From Paracoccaceae bacterium (GTDB lineage Bacteria > Pseudomonadota > Alphaproteobacteria > Rhodobacterales > Rhodobacteraceae): DNA of 51,207 nt. The position numbers and the translations under genes are program-made. Of the stretch, positions 9,493 through 19,571 are shown piece after piece; positions within the stretch are counted from its first letter, which is position 1; each line of letters starts with the position of its first letter. Under the pieces are notes generated by a model. The model made no database searches. It was not told where the DNA came from and worked only from the letters and a program-made list of their open reading frames with translations. The DNA lies in contig JAPPHA010000091.1 of assembly GCA_028874915.1 (NCBI GenBank), positions 1 through 51,207 of the forward strand, in the 5' to 3' direction.

Positions 9493-11040
9493 TCAGCCGA
9501 GCGACAGACCCTTGTAGGGGATGTCGTAGTCAGTAGCCGGCAGGCTGAAGCCCTGCACGCGCGGATGCACCGCCCAGATCCGCTGCGTCACAAGAAGCGG
9601 GCAGGCCGCAACATTGTCATGGAGCCAGTCATAGACCCCCTGCATCGCCAGTTCCTGGGCGTCGCCCGATGCCTCGAGCGCGGCGAGCACCACAGTGTCG
9701 AGTTCGTCGGAGATGTAGATCTTGCCGTCCGGGCCCGTGTCCACGGTCGAGACGAACGACGCGCCAAGCGATCCGTGCGGGTCGTAGGGTGCGCCGTAGG
9801 TCGCAAAGAAGGTCAGGTCGTACTCGAAGTTCGGGCGGCGTTCGTGCATGGTCGCGTTGTCGACCGACGAGATGTTCACCTTGAAGCCGACCTCTGTGAG
9901 CATCGCCTGGATCATCTCCGCGATCCGACGCGACCCCGGGAAGGACTCCTCGGACACGAGGAAGTCAATCTCGAGCGCCTGACCGTCCTTCGACCAGCCC
10001 GATCCGTTTCGGTTCCAGCCTGCTCCTTCGAGGGCGGCCTGCGCTGCGGCCAAGTCGCGGGCCGGAACCTGGTGGCGGATTCCAGCTGTCGGGACCGTCG
10101 TCGGGAATATGTCGATCGTCGGGTCGGCATAGCCCTCGAACAGCACTTGTGCGACTGCGGCGCGGTCGATGCCGATGAAGATTGCCTCGCGTACACCCTC
10201 GTCAGCCATCATTGGCGATTTCGGCGAATACCCGAGTATCGTCGTAGCGGTGCCTGGCTCTGCCACGATCGTCATCCCCGCGCCCTCAAGAGCCTTCGCC
10301 CGACGCGGTGAAAGCGGCGCGACCCAATCGCCGCCGATGACGTCGAGTTCTCCCGCCCGGAGAGCGTTGGCGCGTGCCAGTTCGTCCGGCACCACCTTGA
10401 GTTCCAGGCGGCTGAACGCGGGCCTCTCGCCCCAATAGGCGTCGTTTCTCGTGAGGATCGTTTCGCTCGAAGAGTAGCTCTCGACGATCCAGGGGCCGGT
10501 TCCGATCGGCTGGCCCGCCGCCGCAGCCGGGGACAGGAAGCGGACCGGGCGCACGATCGTAAGTTCCAGGAGCGCCGCGGGCACCGGGCGCGACAGGTTA
10601 ACGGTGATCTGGCTCGGGCTGTGCACCTCGATGCCTTCGTAGGCATCCGAGATCCCGATCCAGGAGAAGTCGTCGACGCCCATCCACCGCTCCAGGTTCC
10701 ATTTCGCGACTTCGGCGTCGAACGGAGTTCCATCGGAGAAGGTCACACCCTCCCGGAGGTCGAAGGTGATCGACTTCCCGTCTTCAGCCACCGACCAGGC
10801 TGTTGCGAGGCCGGGCTCGAGCGTACCGCCGGGTCCGTAATGAATGAGGCCGTCGAAGACCACGGTGTAGGATGACAGCGTCGAGACGTTCTGGAGAAGA
10901 TCGAGGTCTCCCGTCTCGCCCGCGATTGCGACCCGGAGAGTATCGCCGTGGCCCCCTGCAAACGTCACGCGTGGCAGCGTGGAGAGGAACGACAAGGCGA
11001 CAGTGGACGTCATGACTTGGCGGCGATTGAGGTTAGACAT
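9493..11040 (-). CDS. ABC transporter substrate-binding protein, peptide/nickel family (NikA-like)
   Basis: Periplasmic binding protein, SBP family 5, 515 aa. The N-terminus has a twin-arginine-like signal (LNRRQVMTSTVALSFLSTLP), so Tat export is possible. Family landmarks include LEPGLATAWSVAEDGKSITF, DGTPFDAEVAKWNLERW and IGTGPWIVE. The stretch TYGAPYDPHGS resembles, as I recall, the GAPYDPH segment of NikA-type nickel-binding proteins. A strong ribosome site (AGGGAG) precedes the ATG, and a sigma70-like promoter lies about 50 bases upstream. It heads the five-gene importer and is divergent from the urease operon, which fits nickel uptake. A peptide or opine substrate cannot be excluded from sequence alone. 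Confidence 0.85.
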   Translation of the reverse strand: MSNLNRRQVMTSTVALSFLSTLPRVTFAGGHGDTLRVAIAGETGDLDLLQNVSTLSSYTVVFDGLIHYGPGGTLEPGLATAWSVAEDGKSITFDLREGVTFSDGTPFDAEVAKWNLERWMGVDDFSWIGISDAYEGIEVHSPSQITVNLSRPVPAALLELTIVRPVRFLSPAAAAGQPIGTGPWIVESYSSSETILTRNDAYWGERPAFSRLELKVVPDELARANALRAGELDVIGGDWVAPLSPRRAKALEGAGMTIVAEPGTATTILGYSPKSPMMADEGVREAIFIGIDRAAVAQVLFEGYADPTIDIFPTTVPTAGIRHQVPARDLAAAQAALEGAGWNRNGSGWSKDGQALEIDFLVSEESFPGSRRIAEMIQAMLTEVGFKVNISSVDNATMHERRPNFEYDLTFFATYGAPYDPHGSLGASFVSTVDTGPDGKIYISDELDTVVLAALEASGDAQELAMQGVYDWLHDNVAACPLLVTQRIWAVHPRVQGFSLPATDYDIPYKGLSLG

Positions 11041-11091
11041 GGTGAAGGCTCCCTGTAGTGGTTTCGTTCAGCCTGCCCGTGCCGTTCGAAT

Positions 11092-11120
11092 AGTATAGAC
11101 TTTATTGCCGAATATGTCGA
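11092..11120 (-). promoter_or_regulatory. candidate sigma70 promoter of the ABC importer operon
   Basis: On the minus strand, TCGACA (11120-11115) and TATACT (11097-11092) are separated by 17 bp. Each differs from the consensus at one position. The -10 lies about 50 bases before the binding-protein ATG at 11040, in an intergenic region shared with the divergent urease operon. Confidence 0.5.
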
Positions 11121-11877
11121 CGTCGTCTCCAAATGGAAACAAGAGATCCGTTAACGCATTTGCGACTTTCCTATAGAGATCGGGATACGTCCAAAATCGC
11201 AGGAACGAGGAGTCGCACAGTCGGCGAGGACGTGTTTGGCCGGTTTGAGTCCGCGAGAGCACGTGAAATGCAGTCACATTTGGCCCTCTCGGGGTTCCCG
11301 GCAATCCCCCACAACACTTGAGTTTTCGCAACTCTACGGCGGCGGCGACACAAGACCGGACATCGCCTTGCGAATTGCGCCTCTGCCAGGCAGAGAGCGG
11401 TATGACGATATTTCCCGGCCCCTTGGAGTAATTTTCGCGATCGCACCCGACCCTGCGTGCTATTCAGAATGCTCCGCGTCAATTCCACGCAATTCCCCCT
11501 TCCTGGGTCGGTTCCGCACCACGCCATAGGATCTCTGTTGGGTTCGCTCCAGTTCAACGACGTTCTCCCCGATAATTCTGATTTGTTCTTCACGTTTTGT
11601 CTTGCACGACATTACACGAAAAGAATACCGGGTTTCGATTGAGTCGTGGATTTGCGCAGCGGCCTGGCAACCCGTCCTGTCCGTTCGAACCTGACCCGGT
11701 TCGAGCGTTTGGCATGTCGGCTATGATGCTGCGGGGCGCCGCCTGCCGCGGGATGTCAGGAGTCACCGGGATTGAGCAAACGGGCCGTGATGTTCAGGAG
11801 TGCAGCCAGGCGGCACGAGGCTGCCAAGTCGCAATAAAGGTTGAAGCGGCTGGCGGCTTCCCGTTAATGCTTCAGGC
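11121..11877. other. divergent intergenic region, importer / urease
   Basis: About 0.75 kb with no convincing gene; short open frames lack ribosome sites. It must hold the urease promoter and any shared nickel or nitrogen control. I looked for an obvious NikR-like dyad (GTATGA-type half sites) and did not find one. A small stem GCAGCC/GGCTGC lies near 11804-11826. Confidence 0.4.
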
Positions 11878-12729
11878 ATGGACGGATCGACCAACGCGTC
11901 AGATACCGGTTTGCTCGAAGCCGGCACTTCCCATCAGCGGGCGTTCGGTACCCTGAAGGTCGCAGCTGGTTTCGATGGGTCCTTCACACGTGTTGAACGC
12001 TTGTACCAATCCGGTTCCGTTCGCATGCTCTTTCCGAATACGCATGGAGCAGAACTCGCAGGCGTCATCGTCAACACGGCAGGGGGGCTTACAGGTGGCG
12101 ACCGTTTCGCAGCCAGCATCCGTGTCCGGCCTCGGGCAACTCTGTCAGTTACATCGCAGGCAGCAGAGAGGATCTACCGTTCGGCTGCCGGTGACGCCGA
12201 GATTCGGGTCAAGCTGAATGTTGAGGCCTCGGGTGAGCTTGCCTGGATTCCACACCAGACGATCCTGTTCAACGGCGGTCGGTTGCGCCGAAGGATCGAG
12301 GCTCATGTGGCACGAAACGCCTCCCTGTGGTTGATGGAGTCCATCGTGTTTGGAAGACTTGCGATGGGTGAAGAAATCTGCGCTGGACATGTTGTCGAGG
12401 ACTGGCAGGTTTACCGCGAAGGACATCTGGCGCATGCAGAGGCATTCCGCCTGGACGGCTCTGAACTGCCCTACAGAAGCAATGCATCGCTTGCCGGGCT
12501 GAAGTGCATTGCAACCCTGTTGCATATCGGGACCGGAATCGAGGCGAAGCTGCGGGTGGCGCGAAGCATCATGGATGCTGACCCACGACTGGAGTCCGGG
12601 GCATCGGCCTGGAACGGACGGATGCTGCTACGGTTGGCAGGGGGGGACCCGGCTGCTATGAGGCGGCTTGTGGTCAAACTCCTGACGACACTACGAAATG
12701 CCCCGGTTCCAAGAAACCTTAGAATGTGA
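11878..12729 (+). CDS. ureD: urease accessory protein UreD
   Basis: Chaperone that binds apo-urease and, with UreF and UreG, guides nickel and CO2 into the active site. The 283-aa length is normal for the family. Landmarks include LFPNTHGAELAGVIVNTAGG, LTGGDRF, SVTSQAAERIYRS and WIPHQTILFNGGRLRR, all classical UreD positions. First gene of the operon; AGG precedes the ATG, a weak ribosome site. ureA follows after 6 bases. Confidence 0.95.
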   Translation: MDGSTNASDTGLLEAGTSHQRAFGTLKVAAGFDGSFTRVERLYQSGSVRMLFPNTHGAELAGVIVNTAGGLTGGDRFAASIRVRPRATLSVTSQAAERIYRSAAGDAEIRVKLNVEASGELAWIPHQTILFNGGRLRRRIEAHVARNASLWLMESIVFGRLAMGEEICAGHVVEDWQVYREGHLAHAEAFRLDGSELPYRSNASLAGLKCIATLLHIGTGIEAKLRVARSIMDADPRLESGASAWNGRMLLRLAGGDPAAMRRLVVKLLTTLRNAPVPRNLRM

Positions 12730-12735
12730 TGCGCG

Positions 12736-13038
12736 ATGAAACTTACGCCACGGGAAAAGGACAAGATGACGAATTCGCTCGCGGCGATGATTGCGCGAAA
12801 CAGGCTGGAGAGGGGCGTGAAACTCAACCATCCCGAGGCGGTCGCCATCATTTCGGACTTCATTGTCGAAGGCGCAAGGGACGGAAAGTCCGTAGCCGAG
12901 TTGATGGATGAAGGCGCGCATGTGATCACACGCGAGCAGTGCATGGATGGAATACCGGGAATGATCGAATCGGTTCAGGTCGAGGCGACCTTTCCCGACG
13001 GCACCAAGCTGGTAACCGTAAACCATCCAATTCGCTAA
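12736..13038 (+). CDS. ureA: urease subunit gamma
   Basis: Structural subunit of urease (urea to ammonia and carbamate), 100 aa, the usual length. It begins [20 protein letters not shown] and carries [20 protein letters not shown] and ends VTVNHPIR, all diagnostic. ureB is a separate gene 117 bases downstream, so gamma and beta are not fused. Confidence 0.97.
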   Translation: MKLTPREKDKMTNSLAAMIARNRLERGVKLNHPEAVAIISDFIVEGARDGKSVAELMDEGAHVITREQCMDGIPGMIESVQVEATFPDGTKLVTVNHPIR

Positions 13039-13155
13039 CCTCCGGAGTGCAGATTCCACCAGCCAGGTGGCCGAACTGCGCCGGTTCCAATGCATGCAGT
13101 TGCTGATTTCCGGCAATGACGAAGTGGATCGCTGCCTGCAATCACGGGAGACGGT

Positions 13156-13509
13156 ATGAGACCGGGTGAATTTCTTCTGGCCGAAGGTGACATTGAAATC
13201 AACCACGGCCGGGAGTCGATTGAACTGACTGTCCTTAACGGGGCGGACCGCCCGATTCAGGTCGGCAGCCATTACCACTTTGCGGAAGCAAATGCAGGGC
13301 TTGAGTTTGACCGGAAGGCGGCATACGGGATGCGGCTGGATATCCCATCCGGCACGGCTGTACGGTTTGAGCCGGGGCAGAGCCGCCAAGTGTCGCTCAT
13401 TCCTTATGCCGGCTCCAGACAGGTCATCGGTTTCAACAAGGAAGTCATGGGCAGCCTCTTGCCACCGGCCGCCGGGTCGGCAGATCCGGACAAGGCTGCG
13501 TCTGGCTAG
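13156..13509 (+). CDS. ureB: urease subunit beta
   Basis: Structural subunit, 117 aa. Family signatures present are [34 protein letters not shown] and [24 protein letters not shown] ribosome site stands 5 bases before the ATG. The unusual 117-base spacer from ureA holds no recognisable gene. Confidence 0.97.
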   Translation: MRPGEFLLAEGDIEINHGRESIELTVLNGADRPIQVGSHYHFAEANAGLEFDRKAAYGMRLDIPSGTAVRFEPGQSRQVSLIPYAGSRQVIGFNKEVMGSLLPPAAGSADPDKAASG

Positions 13510-13546
13510 CGGATCGGAAGAACACGTCCAGGAGAGAAGGGCTACG

Positions 13547-15256
13547 TTGTCGAAGTTCATTCCCAGATCAGCCTATGTCGATTTGTACGGCCCGACTGTC
13601 GGCGACCGCATTCTCCTTGCCGATACCGACCTTGTCATTGAAATCGAGCATGACCGGACCGTTTATGGCGAGGAGGTCACCTTCGGAGGCGGAAAGTCGA
13701 TCCGGGACGGCATGGGGCAGTCGCAACTGACCCAGGCCGAAGGGGCCGTGGATACCGTAATCACCAATGCCGTGGTCCTCTCGCATGACGGCATCTACAA
13801 GGCCGACATCGGAATTCGGCGGGGCCGGATTTCGAACATCGGGCGATCGGGGAATCCCAACATCAATCCGGCGGTGGACATCGTCATCGGCCCGGGGACG
13901 GAAGTCATTGCCTGCGAAGGCAGGATCCTGACGGCAGGCGGAATCGATGCCCACGTCCATTTCATCGGCCCCCAGCAGATCGAGTATGCTCTCGCATCCG
14001 GCATCACGACCCTGCTTGGTGGTGGGACCGGACCCGCACATGGAACACTGGCAACCACCTGCACTCCTGGTGTTTGGCACCTGCATCGGATGCTCCAGGC
14101 CTCGGAAGGGCTACCGGTCAATCTCGGATTTGCCGGAAAGGGCAATTCCTCACTGCCCGCTCCGCTCTTCGAACAGGTGGAGGCCGGCGCCATGGCCCTC
14201 AAGCTGCATGAGGACTGGGGAACGACACCGGCGGCAATCGACTGCTGCCTGTCGGTTGCGGACGCAACTGACGTCCAGGTGATGATTCACACCGATACAT
14301 TGAATGAATCCGGATTTGTGGAAGACACGATCCGGTCATTCCGGGGCAGGACCATTCACGCCTATCACACGGAGGGCGCTGGCGGAGGACATTCACCTGA
14401 CATCATCAAGCTGTGCGGACATGCGAAGGTCCTGCCATCTTCGACCAACCCGACGATGCCCTACACCGTCAATACGATCGAGGAACACTTTGAAATGCTG
14501 GTTGCATGTCACCACCTCGACAAGTCGATACCTGAGGACGTGGCATTTGCCGACAGCCGGATCCGCCGCGAGACCATAGCGGCCGAGGACATTCTGCACG
14601 ACATGGGTGCCTTTTCGATCATAGCGTCCGACAGTCAGGCCATGGGTCGCGTAAGCGAGGTCATCGTGAGGACGTGGCAGACCGCTCACAAGATGCGAAA
14701 TCAGCGTGGCCGTCTTTCCGAGGAAACAGGGGACAATGACAACTATCGGGCCAAACGCTACATCGCCAAATACACGATAAATCCTGCCATTGCGCACGGG
14801 ATATCGTCGTATGTGGGATCGGTTGCCGTCGGCAAGCGCGCAGATCTTTGCACGTGGGATCCGGCGTTCTTTGGCGTGAAACCCGAACTGGTGATCATCG
14901 GAGGCGCAATCGTTGCCGCATCGATGGGCGATCCCGGCGCCTCCATTTCGACTCCCGAGCCAACGCATTACAGGCCCATGTTCGGTGCCTTCGGCCGTTC
15001 GCTCGAGGCCTCCTCTGCAATCTTCGTGTCGCAGGCGGCGCATGCCTCCAATCTGCGGCAGCATCTGAGCCTGTCAAAGGAAGTTCTTCCGGTGTCCTCG
15101 ACACGTACGATATCGAAGTCTTCCATGCTGCTGAACAACGCTTGCCCGGATATCGAGGTTGATCCCGAAACCTACGAAGTCAGGGCAGACGGAGAGTTGC
15201 TCGTCTGCGAGCCGGCAGACCGGTTGCCGATGACCCAACGCTACTTCCTGTATTGA
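13547..15256 (+). CDS. ureC: urease subunit alpha (catalytic)
   Basis: Catalytic subunit with the bi-nickel centre, 569 aa. I chose the TTG at 13547, preceded by GGAGAGAAGG at 13531-13540. It gives the normal N-terminus ([20 protein letters not shown]), whereas longer in-frame starts run into ureB. Metal and catalytic residues are all present with a constant +2 offset to the Klebsiella numbering as I recall it: H136 and H138 (HVHF), K219 (the carbamylated lysine, KLHEDWG), H221, H248, H274 (HAYHTEG), flap C321/H322 (ACHHLD) and D362 (SDSQAMGR). Nothing suggests loss of function. Confidence 0.97.
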   Translation: MSKFIPRSAYVDLYGPTVGDRILLADTDLVIEIEHDRTVYGEEVTFGGGKSIRDGMGQSQLTQAEGAVDTVITNAVVLSHDGIYKADIGIRRGRISNIGRSGNPNINPAVDIVIGPGTEVIACEGRILTAGGIDAHVHFIGPQQIEYALASGITTLLGGGTGPAHGTLATTCTPGVWHLHRMLQASEGLPVNLGFAGKGNSSLPAPLFEQVEAGAMALKLHEDWGTTPAAIDCCLSVADATDVQVMIHTDTLNESGFVEDTIRSFRGRTIHAYHTEGAGGGHSPDIIKLCGHAKVLPSSTNPTMPYTVNTIEEHFEMLVACHHLDKSIPEDVAFADSRIRRETIAAEDILHDMGAFSIIASDSQAMGRVSEVIVRTWQTAHKMRNQRGRLSEETGDNDNYRAKRYIAKYTINPAIAHGISSYVGSVAVGKRADLCTWDPAFFGVKPELVIIGGAIVAASMGDPGASISTPEPTHYRPMFGAFGRSLEASSAIFVSQAAHASNLRQHLSLSKEVLPVSSTRTISKSSMLLNNACPDIEVDPETYEVRADGELLVCEPADRLPMTQRYFLY

Positions 15257-15284
15257 CCCTTGAATGAGGCGCAGACGGTAGACG

Positions 15285-15731
15285 ATGATACGTGCAACAA
15301 CGGTAACGTCGGCACCCGATGATCCCGATGATACGATCACACTCCAGTATGATGACCGTTGCCGCCGGCGGATTGTGCTGACCAGCGACAGCGGCCTGGA
15401 TTTCCTGCTTGATCTGCCGAGAGCAGCCCGGCTCCGGGACGGTGATGCACTGGTTCTCGAGGATGGCCGTGCCATCCAGGTGCGGGCCGGTTCCGAGGAA
15501 TTGATGGAGGCCCGTTCCGCGGATTCTGCGCATCTTGTCCGGGCGGCGTGGCATGTGGGCAACCGGCACTGTCTGTGCGAGGTCCACGCCGACAGGCTGG
15601 TGATGAGAAGGGATCAAGTGGTCTGCAACATGCTGAAGTCGCTCGGCTGCACGGTCACAGACATCATCGGGCCGTTCGACCCGGAAGGCGGAGCCTATTC
15701 CGGACAACATGGCCACCACCAGCATGAATGA
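15285..15731 (+). CDS. ureE: urease accessory protein UreE (nickel metallochaperone)
   Basis: 148 aa. The N-terminal domain has the UreE pattern LTSDSGLDFLLDLPRAARLR and DGDALVLEDGR. The C-terminal domain has AWHVGNRHCLCEV, which contains the conserved His of the family. It ends in a His-rich tail (GQHGHHQHE), the extra nickel-binding tail of many UreE proteins. It sits 28 bases after ureC, and its 3' end overlaps ureF by 23 bases if ureF starts at 15709. Confidence 0.95.
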   Translation: MIRATTVTSAPDDPDDTITLQYDDRCRRRIVLTSDSGLDFLLDLPRAARLRDGDALVLEDGRAIQVRAGSEELMEARSADSAHLVRAAWHVGNRHCLCEVHADRLVMRRDQVVCNMLKSLGCTVTDIIGPFDPEGGAYSGQHGHHQHE

Positions 15732-16371
15732 CGATAAAGCACTGCACTTGCTGATATCCTGGTTTTCCCCGTCATTCCCGATTGGGGGATACTGCTATTC
15801 ACACGGGCTGGAGCAGGTCATTTCGGACGGATTGGTCGGAACGGAGGCGGAACTGCGTTCATGGATTGCCGATGTCCTGGTCGCAGGATCCGGGCGCAAG
15901 GATGCGATCCTGTTGTCCGAATCCTGGAAGGCGCGAAGCGACGGGCGCGTGATGGAGATAGCACGTTACGGCGAGGCGTTGTCTCCATCCCGCGAACGAC
16001 ACCGTGAAACCATGGAACTCGGGAAGGCCTTCGCCCTTACGGTCAATTCGGTTCTCGGATATTCGCTTGCGCCGATGGCCTACCCGGTGGTGGCAGGAAG
16101 GGCCGCGTCGATGTCAGGCTGCCCCCTGCCGGACACCCTGCGTTTCTTTCTTCATGCATTTGCTGCCGGGCTTGTGTCTGCAGCCGTACGCTTCATGCCC
16201 CTGGGCCAGACCTCGGGGCAGTGCGTCCTGAATGCGCTGTTCGACACCTGTGATCAGGTTGCGGACAGTGCGGCCGGGGCCGGCCTTGACGAGATAGGCG
16301 GCTGCGCATTCCTTTCCGACATCGCCTCCATGAAACACGAAACCATGAATCCGAGGATTTTCCTGACGTGA
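15709..16371 (+). CDS. ureF: urease accessory protein UreF
   Basis: 220 aa. UreF joins UreD and UreG in the activation complex and acts as the checkpoint for UreG. Diagnostic segments are [20 protein letters not shown] near the N-terminus, [20 protein letters not shown] and [14 protein letters not shown]. Two ATGs are possible (15709 and 15724), both within the end of ureE, which indicates coupling. The C-terminus ends at a stop that overlaps the GTG start of ureG. Confidence 0.95.
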   Translation: MATTSMNDDKALHLLISWFSPSFPIGGYCYSHGLEQVISDGLVGTEAELRSWIADVLVAGSGRKDAILLSESWKARSDGRVMEIARYGEALSPSRERHRETMELGKAFALTVNSVLGYSLAPMAYPVVAGRAASMSGCPLPDTLRFFLHAFAAGLVSAAVRFMPLGQTSGQCVLNALFDTCDQVADSAAGAGLDEIGGCAFLSDIASMKHETMNPRIFLT

Positions 16372-17081
16372 ATCACCCTGTTCCCGAGAACCAATCGCGG
16401 GGCGGCGTGGAAAGGACCGCCCCTGGAGAGAACAGGCATTCTCGTGACGCATCACGGTCGCGGGCCGGCCCGCCGCGGAACGGACCCTTGCGGTTGGGCA
16501 TCGGCGGTCCGGTCGGTGCCGGAAAGACGACGCTTACCGGGCATCTCTGCCGCAGCCTGAGGCGTGAATTCTCCGTCGGCGTCGTTACCAATGACATCTA
16601 CACCCGCGAGGACGCCGAAGCACTGGTCAGGTCCCAGGCGCTGGCCTCGGACAGGATAATCGGTGTCGAGACCGGCGGTTGTCCCCATACCGCGATACGC
16701 GAAGACGCCTCTGCGAACCTGTCCGCCATTTCGAGGCTCGGAGAACGCTTTCCGAATCTGGATCTCGTGATCATTGAATCCGGCGGAGACAATCTTGCGG
16801 CTACCTTTTCTCCCGAGCTCGCGGACCTGACGGTTTACGTCCTGGACGTCACGAGTGGAGACGATGTGCCTCGCAAGGGAGGACCGGCGATTTCACGGTC
16901 GGACCTCTTGGTCATAACGAAGATCGATCTGGCCGGATACGTTGGTGCGAACCTCGATGTCATGGCGCGGGATGCTGAACAGCAGCGAGGCGGTCGGCCG
17001 ACCGTATTCACGGACCTTACCCGCGGCTTTGGCGTGGAAGACGTTGTCGAATTCATCCGCCGAAAGGGCGGTTTGAGTTGA
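16368..17081 (+). CDS. ureG: urease accessory GTPase UreG
   Basis: SIMIBI-class GTPase that supplies nickel to urease, 237 aa. It has Walker [27 protein letters not shown], the invariant [16 protein letters not shown] (the CPH nickel site), [19 protein letters not shown] and VITKIDLA. It starts with GTG at 16368, overlapping the ureF stop (GTGA). This gives an N-terminal extension of about 40 basic, low-complexity residues before the core [10 protein letters not shown]. The extension is longer than in short UreG proteins and is not His-rich. Confidence 0.94.
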   Translation: MNHPVPENQSRGGVERTAPGENRHSRDASRSRAGPPRNGPLRLGIGGPVGAGKTTLTGHLCRSLRREFSVGVVTNDIYTREDAEALVRSQALASDRIIGVETGGCPHTAIREDASANLSAISRLGERFPNLDLVIIESGGDNLAATFSPELADLTVYVLDVTSGDDVPRKGGPAISRSDLLVITKIDLAGYVGANLDVMARDAEQQRGGRPTVFTDLTRGFGVEDVVEFIRRKGGLS

Positions 17082-17311
17082 TCAGAACTGGCCTTGAACC
17101 GGCATGGCGATGATCTCGGACAGGTGCAAATCTCGAACCACGGTCCGGACCCGGATGAAACCCGCTGTGCCAGGGTGCCGGATCGGAATGTTTGATGGAG
17201 GTGGATTTGTTTGGCGAACGACATGTCATGTCGGAGGAGGTATGGGAGTTCCTGTGCCTGGTCCTGCCGACAAGCGCCTTGTCACAATGATCTTGACGGT
17301 TTGGGGTGATG
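17082..17311. other. gap after the urease operon
   Basis: No gene supported. The convergent HTH gene ends at 17312. No clear hairpin followed by a T-tract was found. Confidence 0.3.
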
Positions 17312-17617
17312 TCATTTCAACGTCGGTAGACTGTCCGGACTGACCAGCACCCGGATGCTTCGGGGTCGTCCGGGGATTCGTTCGATCAACCGAGCACGGT
17401 CGAGATTGAGAACCGTTTGATGCACGGTCGGCGGCGTGACACCGACGTCTCTCTGCATGTCGGTCTCGGCGGGCGGCCTGCGGCTGATCTTCGTGCAGGC
17501 ATGAACGAACGCAAGGTACTGGCCCAGCTTTTCGGTGAACTCGTTATGCAGGGAGTGGGGCGGTAGAGCAGTCAGATTCGTCAGCGTGTCCAAAACAACG
17601 AAGGCATTGTTGATCAT
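17312..17617 (-). CDS. solo LexA-like winged-helix DNA-binding protein
   Basis: 101 aa. The stretch RRPPAETDMQRDVGVTPPTV followed by HQTVLNLDRARLIERIPGRP, and RSIRVLV, matches the LexA-type DNA-binding domain (VTPP.VHQ recognition helix, then wing). There is no LexA protease domain. Small proteins of this kind are often found next to transposases in alphaproteobacteria and cyanobacteria, and an IS630 remnant lies directly beside it. No ribosome site precedes the ATG and the N-terminal 30 residues look less conserved, so partial decay is possible. Confidence 0.65.
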   Translation of the reverse strand: MINNAFVVLDTLTNLTALPPHSLHNEFTEKLGQYLAFVHACTKISRRPPAETDMQRDVGVTPPTVHQTVLNLDRARLIERIPGRPRSIRVLVSPDSLPTLK

Positions 17618-17679
17618 GTGCCATTGAGTGGAAGGTCACCTATCGGAACGTGACGAGTTGAGAGCGTGGCTCGCCGGCG

Positions 17680-18160
17680 GGAAACTGCCGGTCTGCGCCT
17701 GAAGCGAGCACGGACCGTTGTAGCTGCCGATCAAGGGGCCTCTGATGCGGAGATCGTTGAACGTGTGGTCTGCTGCATGTCGATTGCCACGCGGACCAAG
17801 CGACGTTTCGTCGAGGGCAACCTGGAATTGGCACGATCCGGGGCCCCGCGATCCGGAACAGCACGCAAGTTCACCGCGGGAGGAAACGCCGCTGGCCGCG
17901 ACAGCCTGCTCGAAGCCACCGATCGGGCGCGCCCACTGGACCCCTGGGTTTCTGTGAGACGACAGAATCCGGCTTACCGAACACGAAGGCCTCTCGCGCG
18001 AGACCGTGCATTGGCGTCTTTCAGAGAACGATGTCAAGCCATGGCGCAAGGCCATGGGGGTGCATTCCCAAGGTCGATGCTGCGTTCGTCGCCGCCATGG
18101 AGGATGTATTCGACCGCGGCGAAGAGGTTTTCGACATCGTGATGGGCTCGCGGACATACA
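17680..18160 (+). pseudogene. IS630-family transposase remnant (N-terminal half)
   Basis: The first frame reads ASDAEIVERVVCCMSIATRT followed by KRRFVEGNLELA, the HTH of IS630 (DAEIAEAL.VS..TVERVR.RFVEEGLEAAL). After a shift it reads ACSKPPIGRAHWTPGFL, then GLSRETVHWRLSENDVKPWR and KVDAAFVAAMEDVFD, matching the segment before the first catalytic Asp. Several frameshifts and stops separate these pieces and the catalytic domain is not recognisable. Confidence 0.7.
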
Positions 18161-18874
18161 GAACGAGGAAGCGAACCACTACCAGCGGTTTCGACTTGAG
18201 GCCAGCAACCGTGCGTGATGTTGCGGTGAAACTGTTTCCGGTCGGTATCGGGCTCCGAGATTGCGCAGACGTCGTCGCGTGCCGCTCCAGCTGTCCTTTC
18301 GTTAACAGGATTCGCGCGGAGAAAGGGCCAAATGAAGTCGTAAGTCCCGCCATGGGATGGTCGCGCCGATAGCCTCGGAAACGATTCAGTTGGCGGCGAG
18401 GCGATGACGGTGCCGCCGTCAAATGCGCCAACCAGCGCTGGAACCGGTTCCGGGGCGTAGCAAAAAGGCAGATTCGCGGTCAGCCGCGCCTGCGGCCATG
18501 AACCTCGTGGCTTCAGGACGCCAGTATAGGAAGCAGGAGGAATCACCTCAGCGAACTTCGGAGAAAGGGTCATCGAGACTCTTCACGCGTTGCACACTCG
18601 TGTGTTGTCGGCAGTGACGCAGCTTCGCACGTTTCTCCGACGTTGCAGAGGGCACCGATGTCAACCGTGGATTGGACGCGTGTCGTGCCCGGCAGTACAT
18701 GAACGTACGACGAATGCGATGGCAGCGTGCCCATATTGTGCACCGTAGGACACGGCGCGTGGGACGGCACCACACGCGTTCAAGACGACGTCATGATGGC
18801 AGGCTGCGGTTCCGATCCGCGTCAAACGGAATTGCGGCCTGGGTCCTGAAACGGTCTTGGATACGCTCTTCGGT
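18161..18874. other. decayed region without assignable gene
   Basis: About 0.7 kb after the IS630 remnant. Open frames occur on both strands (for example minus 18034-18573), but I recognise no domain and no ribosome site. A plus-strand reading around 18540-18630 (ANFGERVIETLHALHTR) looks coding-like and then breaks, so it may be a gene fragment. Confidence 0.35.
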
Positions 18875-19279
18875 TCACCCCAGCTTGCGAACCAGCACAT
18901 ACAGACCAAGCACGAATCCGGAAAACTCCAGCAGCGCCAAGCCTGCAGCAGAGTGAAAAAATACGCTTCTGTATTGCTCGACAACGCGCGAGTGAAGGTC
19001 CGGACCTTCGATAACAAAGTGAAGACTGTAACTAAACAGAAACGATGCAACCATTGCGAGGGCGAAGAGGGCAGCGCCTTTTCCCACGTCAAATCTCCAA
19101 CCGACAACGATTGCAATCCAGGGCAAGACCGTGACAACGAACAGAATGAACAGAAGTTCTGGCAGTGAATTCTCAACGCCCGCTACGGTGTGTGAATAGC
19201 TGTGAATCCCCTGTGCAATCAAATGGAGCGTTGCCACGACGACAAGAGCAGCCGTATCAGATTTCACATGCATCGCCAT
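18875..19279 (-). CDS. small four-helix membrane protein, unknown function
   Basis: About 134 aa with four predicted membrane segments: ALVVVATLHLIAQG, LPELLFILFVVTVLPWIAIV, ALFALAMVASFLFSYSLHFV and AAGLALLEFSGFVLGLYVLV. Histidines recur at helix ends (HLIAQGIHSYSH, HFVIEG, FFHSAAG), which could ligate a cofactor, but this is inference. The start at 19279 (or 19273) lies inside the end of the upstream DCC gene, so the two are translationally coupled and may act together. Confidence 0.6.
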   Translation of the reverse strand: MAMHVKSDTAALVVVATLHLIAQGIHSYSHTVAGVENSLPELLFILFVVTVLPWIAIVVGWRFDVGKGAALFALAMVASFLFSYSLHFVIEGPDLHSRVVEQYRSVFFHSAAGLALLEFSGFVLGLYVLVRKLG

Positions 19280-19571
19280 TGCAACCAGGTTTGTTGTGTC
19301 CAACCATGTTCCGGATAAATGGCAGGTAGAGAGCCAGACCATACAAATACAGTATGGGGACATTCAGACATACTTTCCGTGTGGCATACACTCCGGTGAA
19401 TATTCTATTGTCCCCTTCATCGACCACGACGATTTCTCCGATCGGGACCTCTCCCAATGGAGACTCATCCGTCCGCAGGTCGACGCGGTTCAACCAGTCC
19501 AGCCGATAGGTCCGGGTTGCCTGCCTTACGCATTCGGGGCAATTCGCGTTGAAATAAAGGCGTATTCCCAT
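19257..19571 (-). CDS. DCC-type (DUF393) thiol-disulfide protein
   Basis: 104 aa. It starts MGIRLYFNANCPECVRQATR, giving a CPEC thiol pair at residues 11-14 near the N-terminus. GEIVVVDEGDNRIFTGVYAT and YLYGLALYLPFI follow the DCC/DUF393 pattern (an Asp-containing strand, then G.A, then a hydrophobic C-terminal helix). The C-terminus has two further Cys (GCNGDACEI). Family members are thought to be redox proteins. Coupled to the membrane protein downstream. I base the family on motif resemblance only. Confidence 0.6.
   Translation of the reverse strand: MGIRLYFNANCPECVRQATRTYRLDWLNRVDLRTDESPLGEVPIGEIVVVDEGDNRIFTGVYATRKVCLNVPILYLYGLALYLPFIRNMVGHNKPGCNGDACEI

Noticed and set aside
9061-10311. 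416-codon plus-strand frame across permease and binding-protein genes
   Set aside because: Antisense to two genes with clear ABC transporter motifs; no ribosome site or domain.
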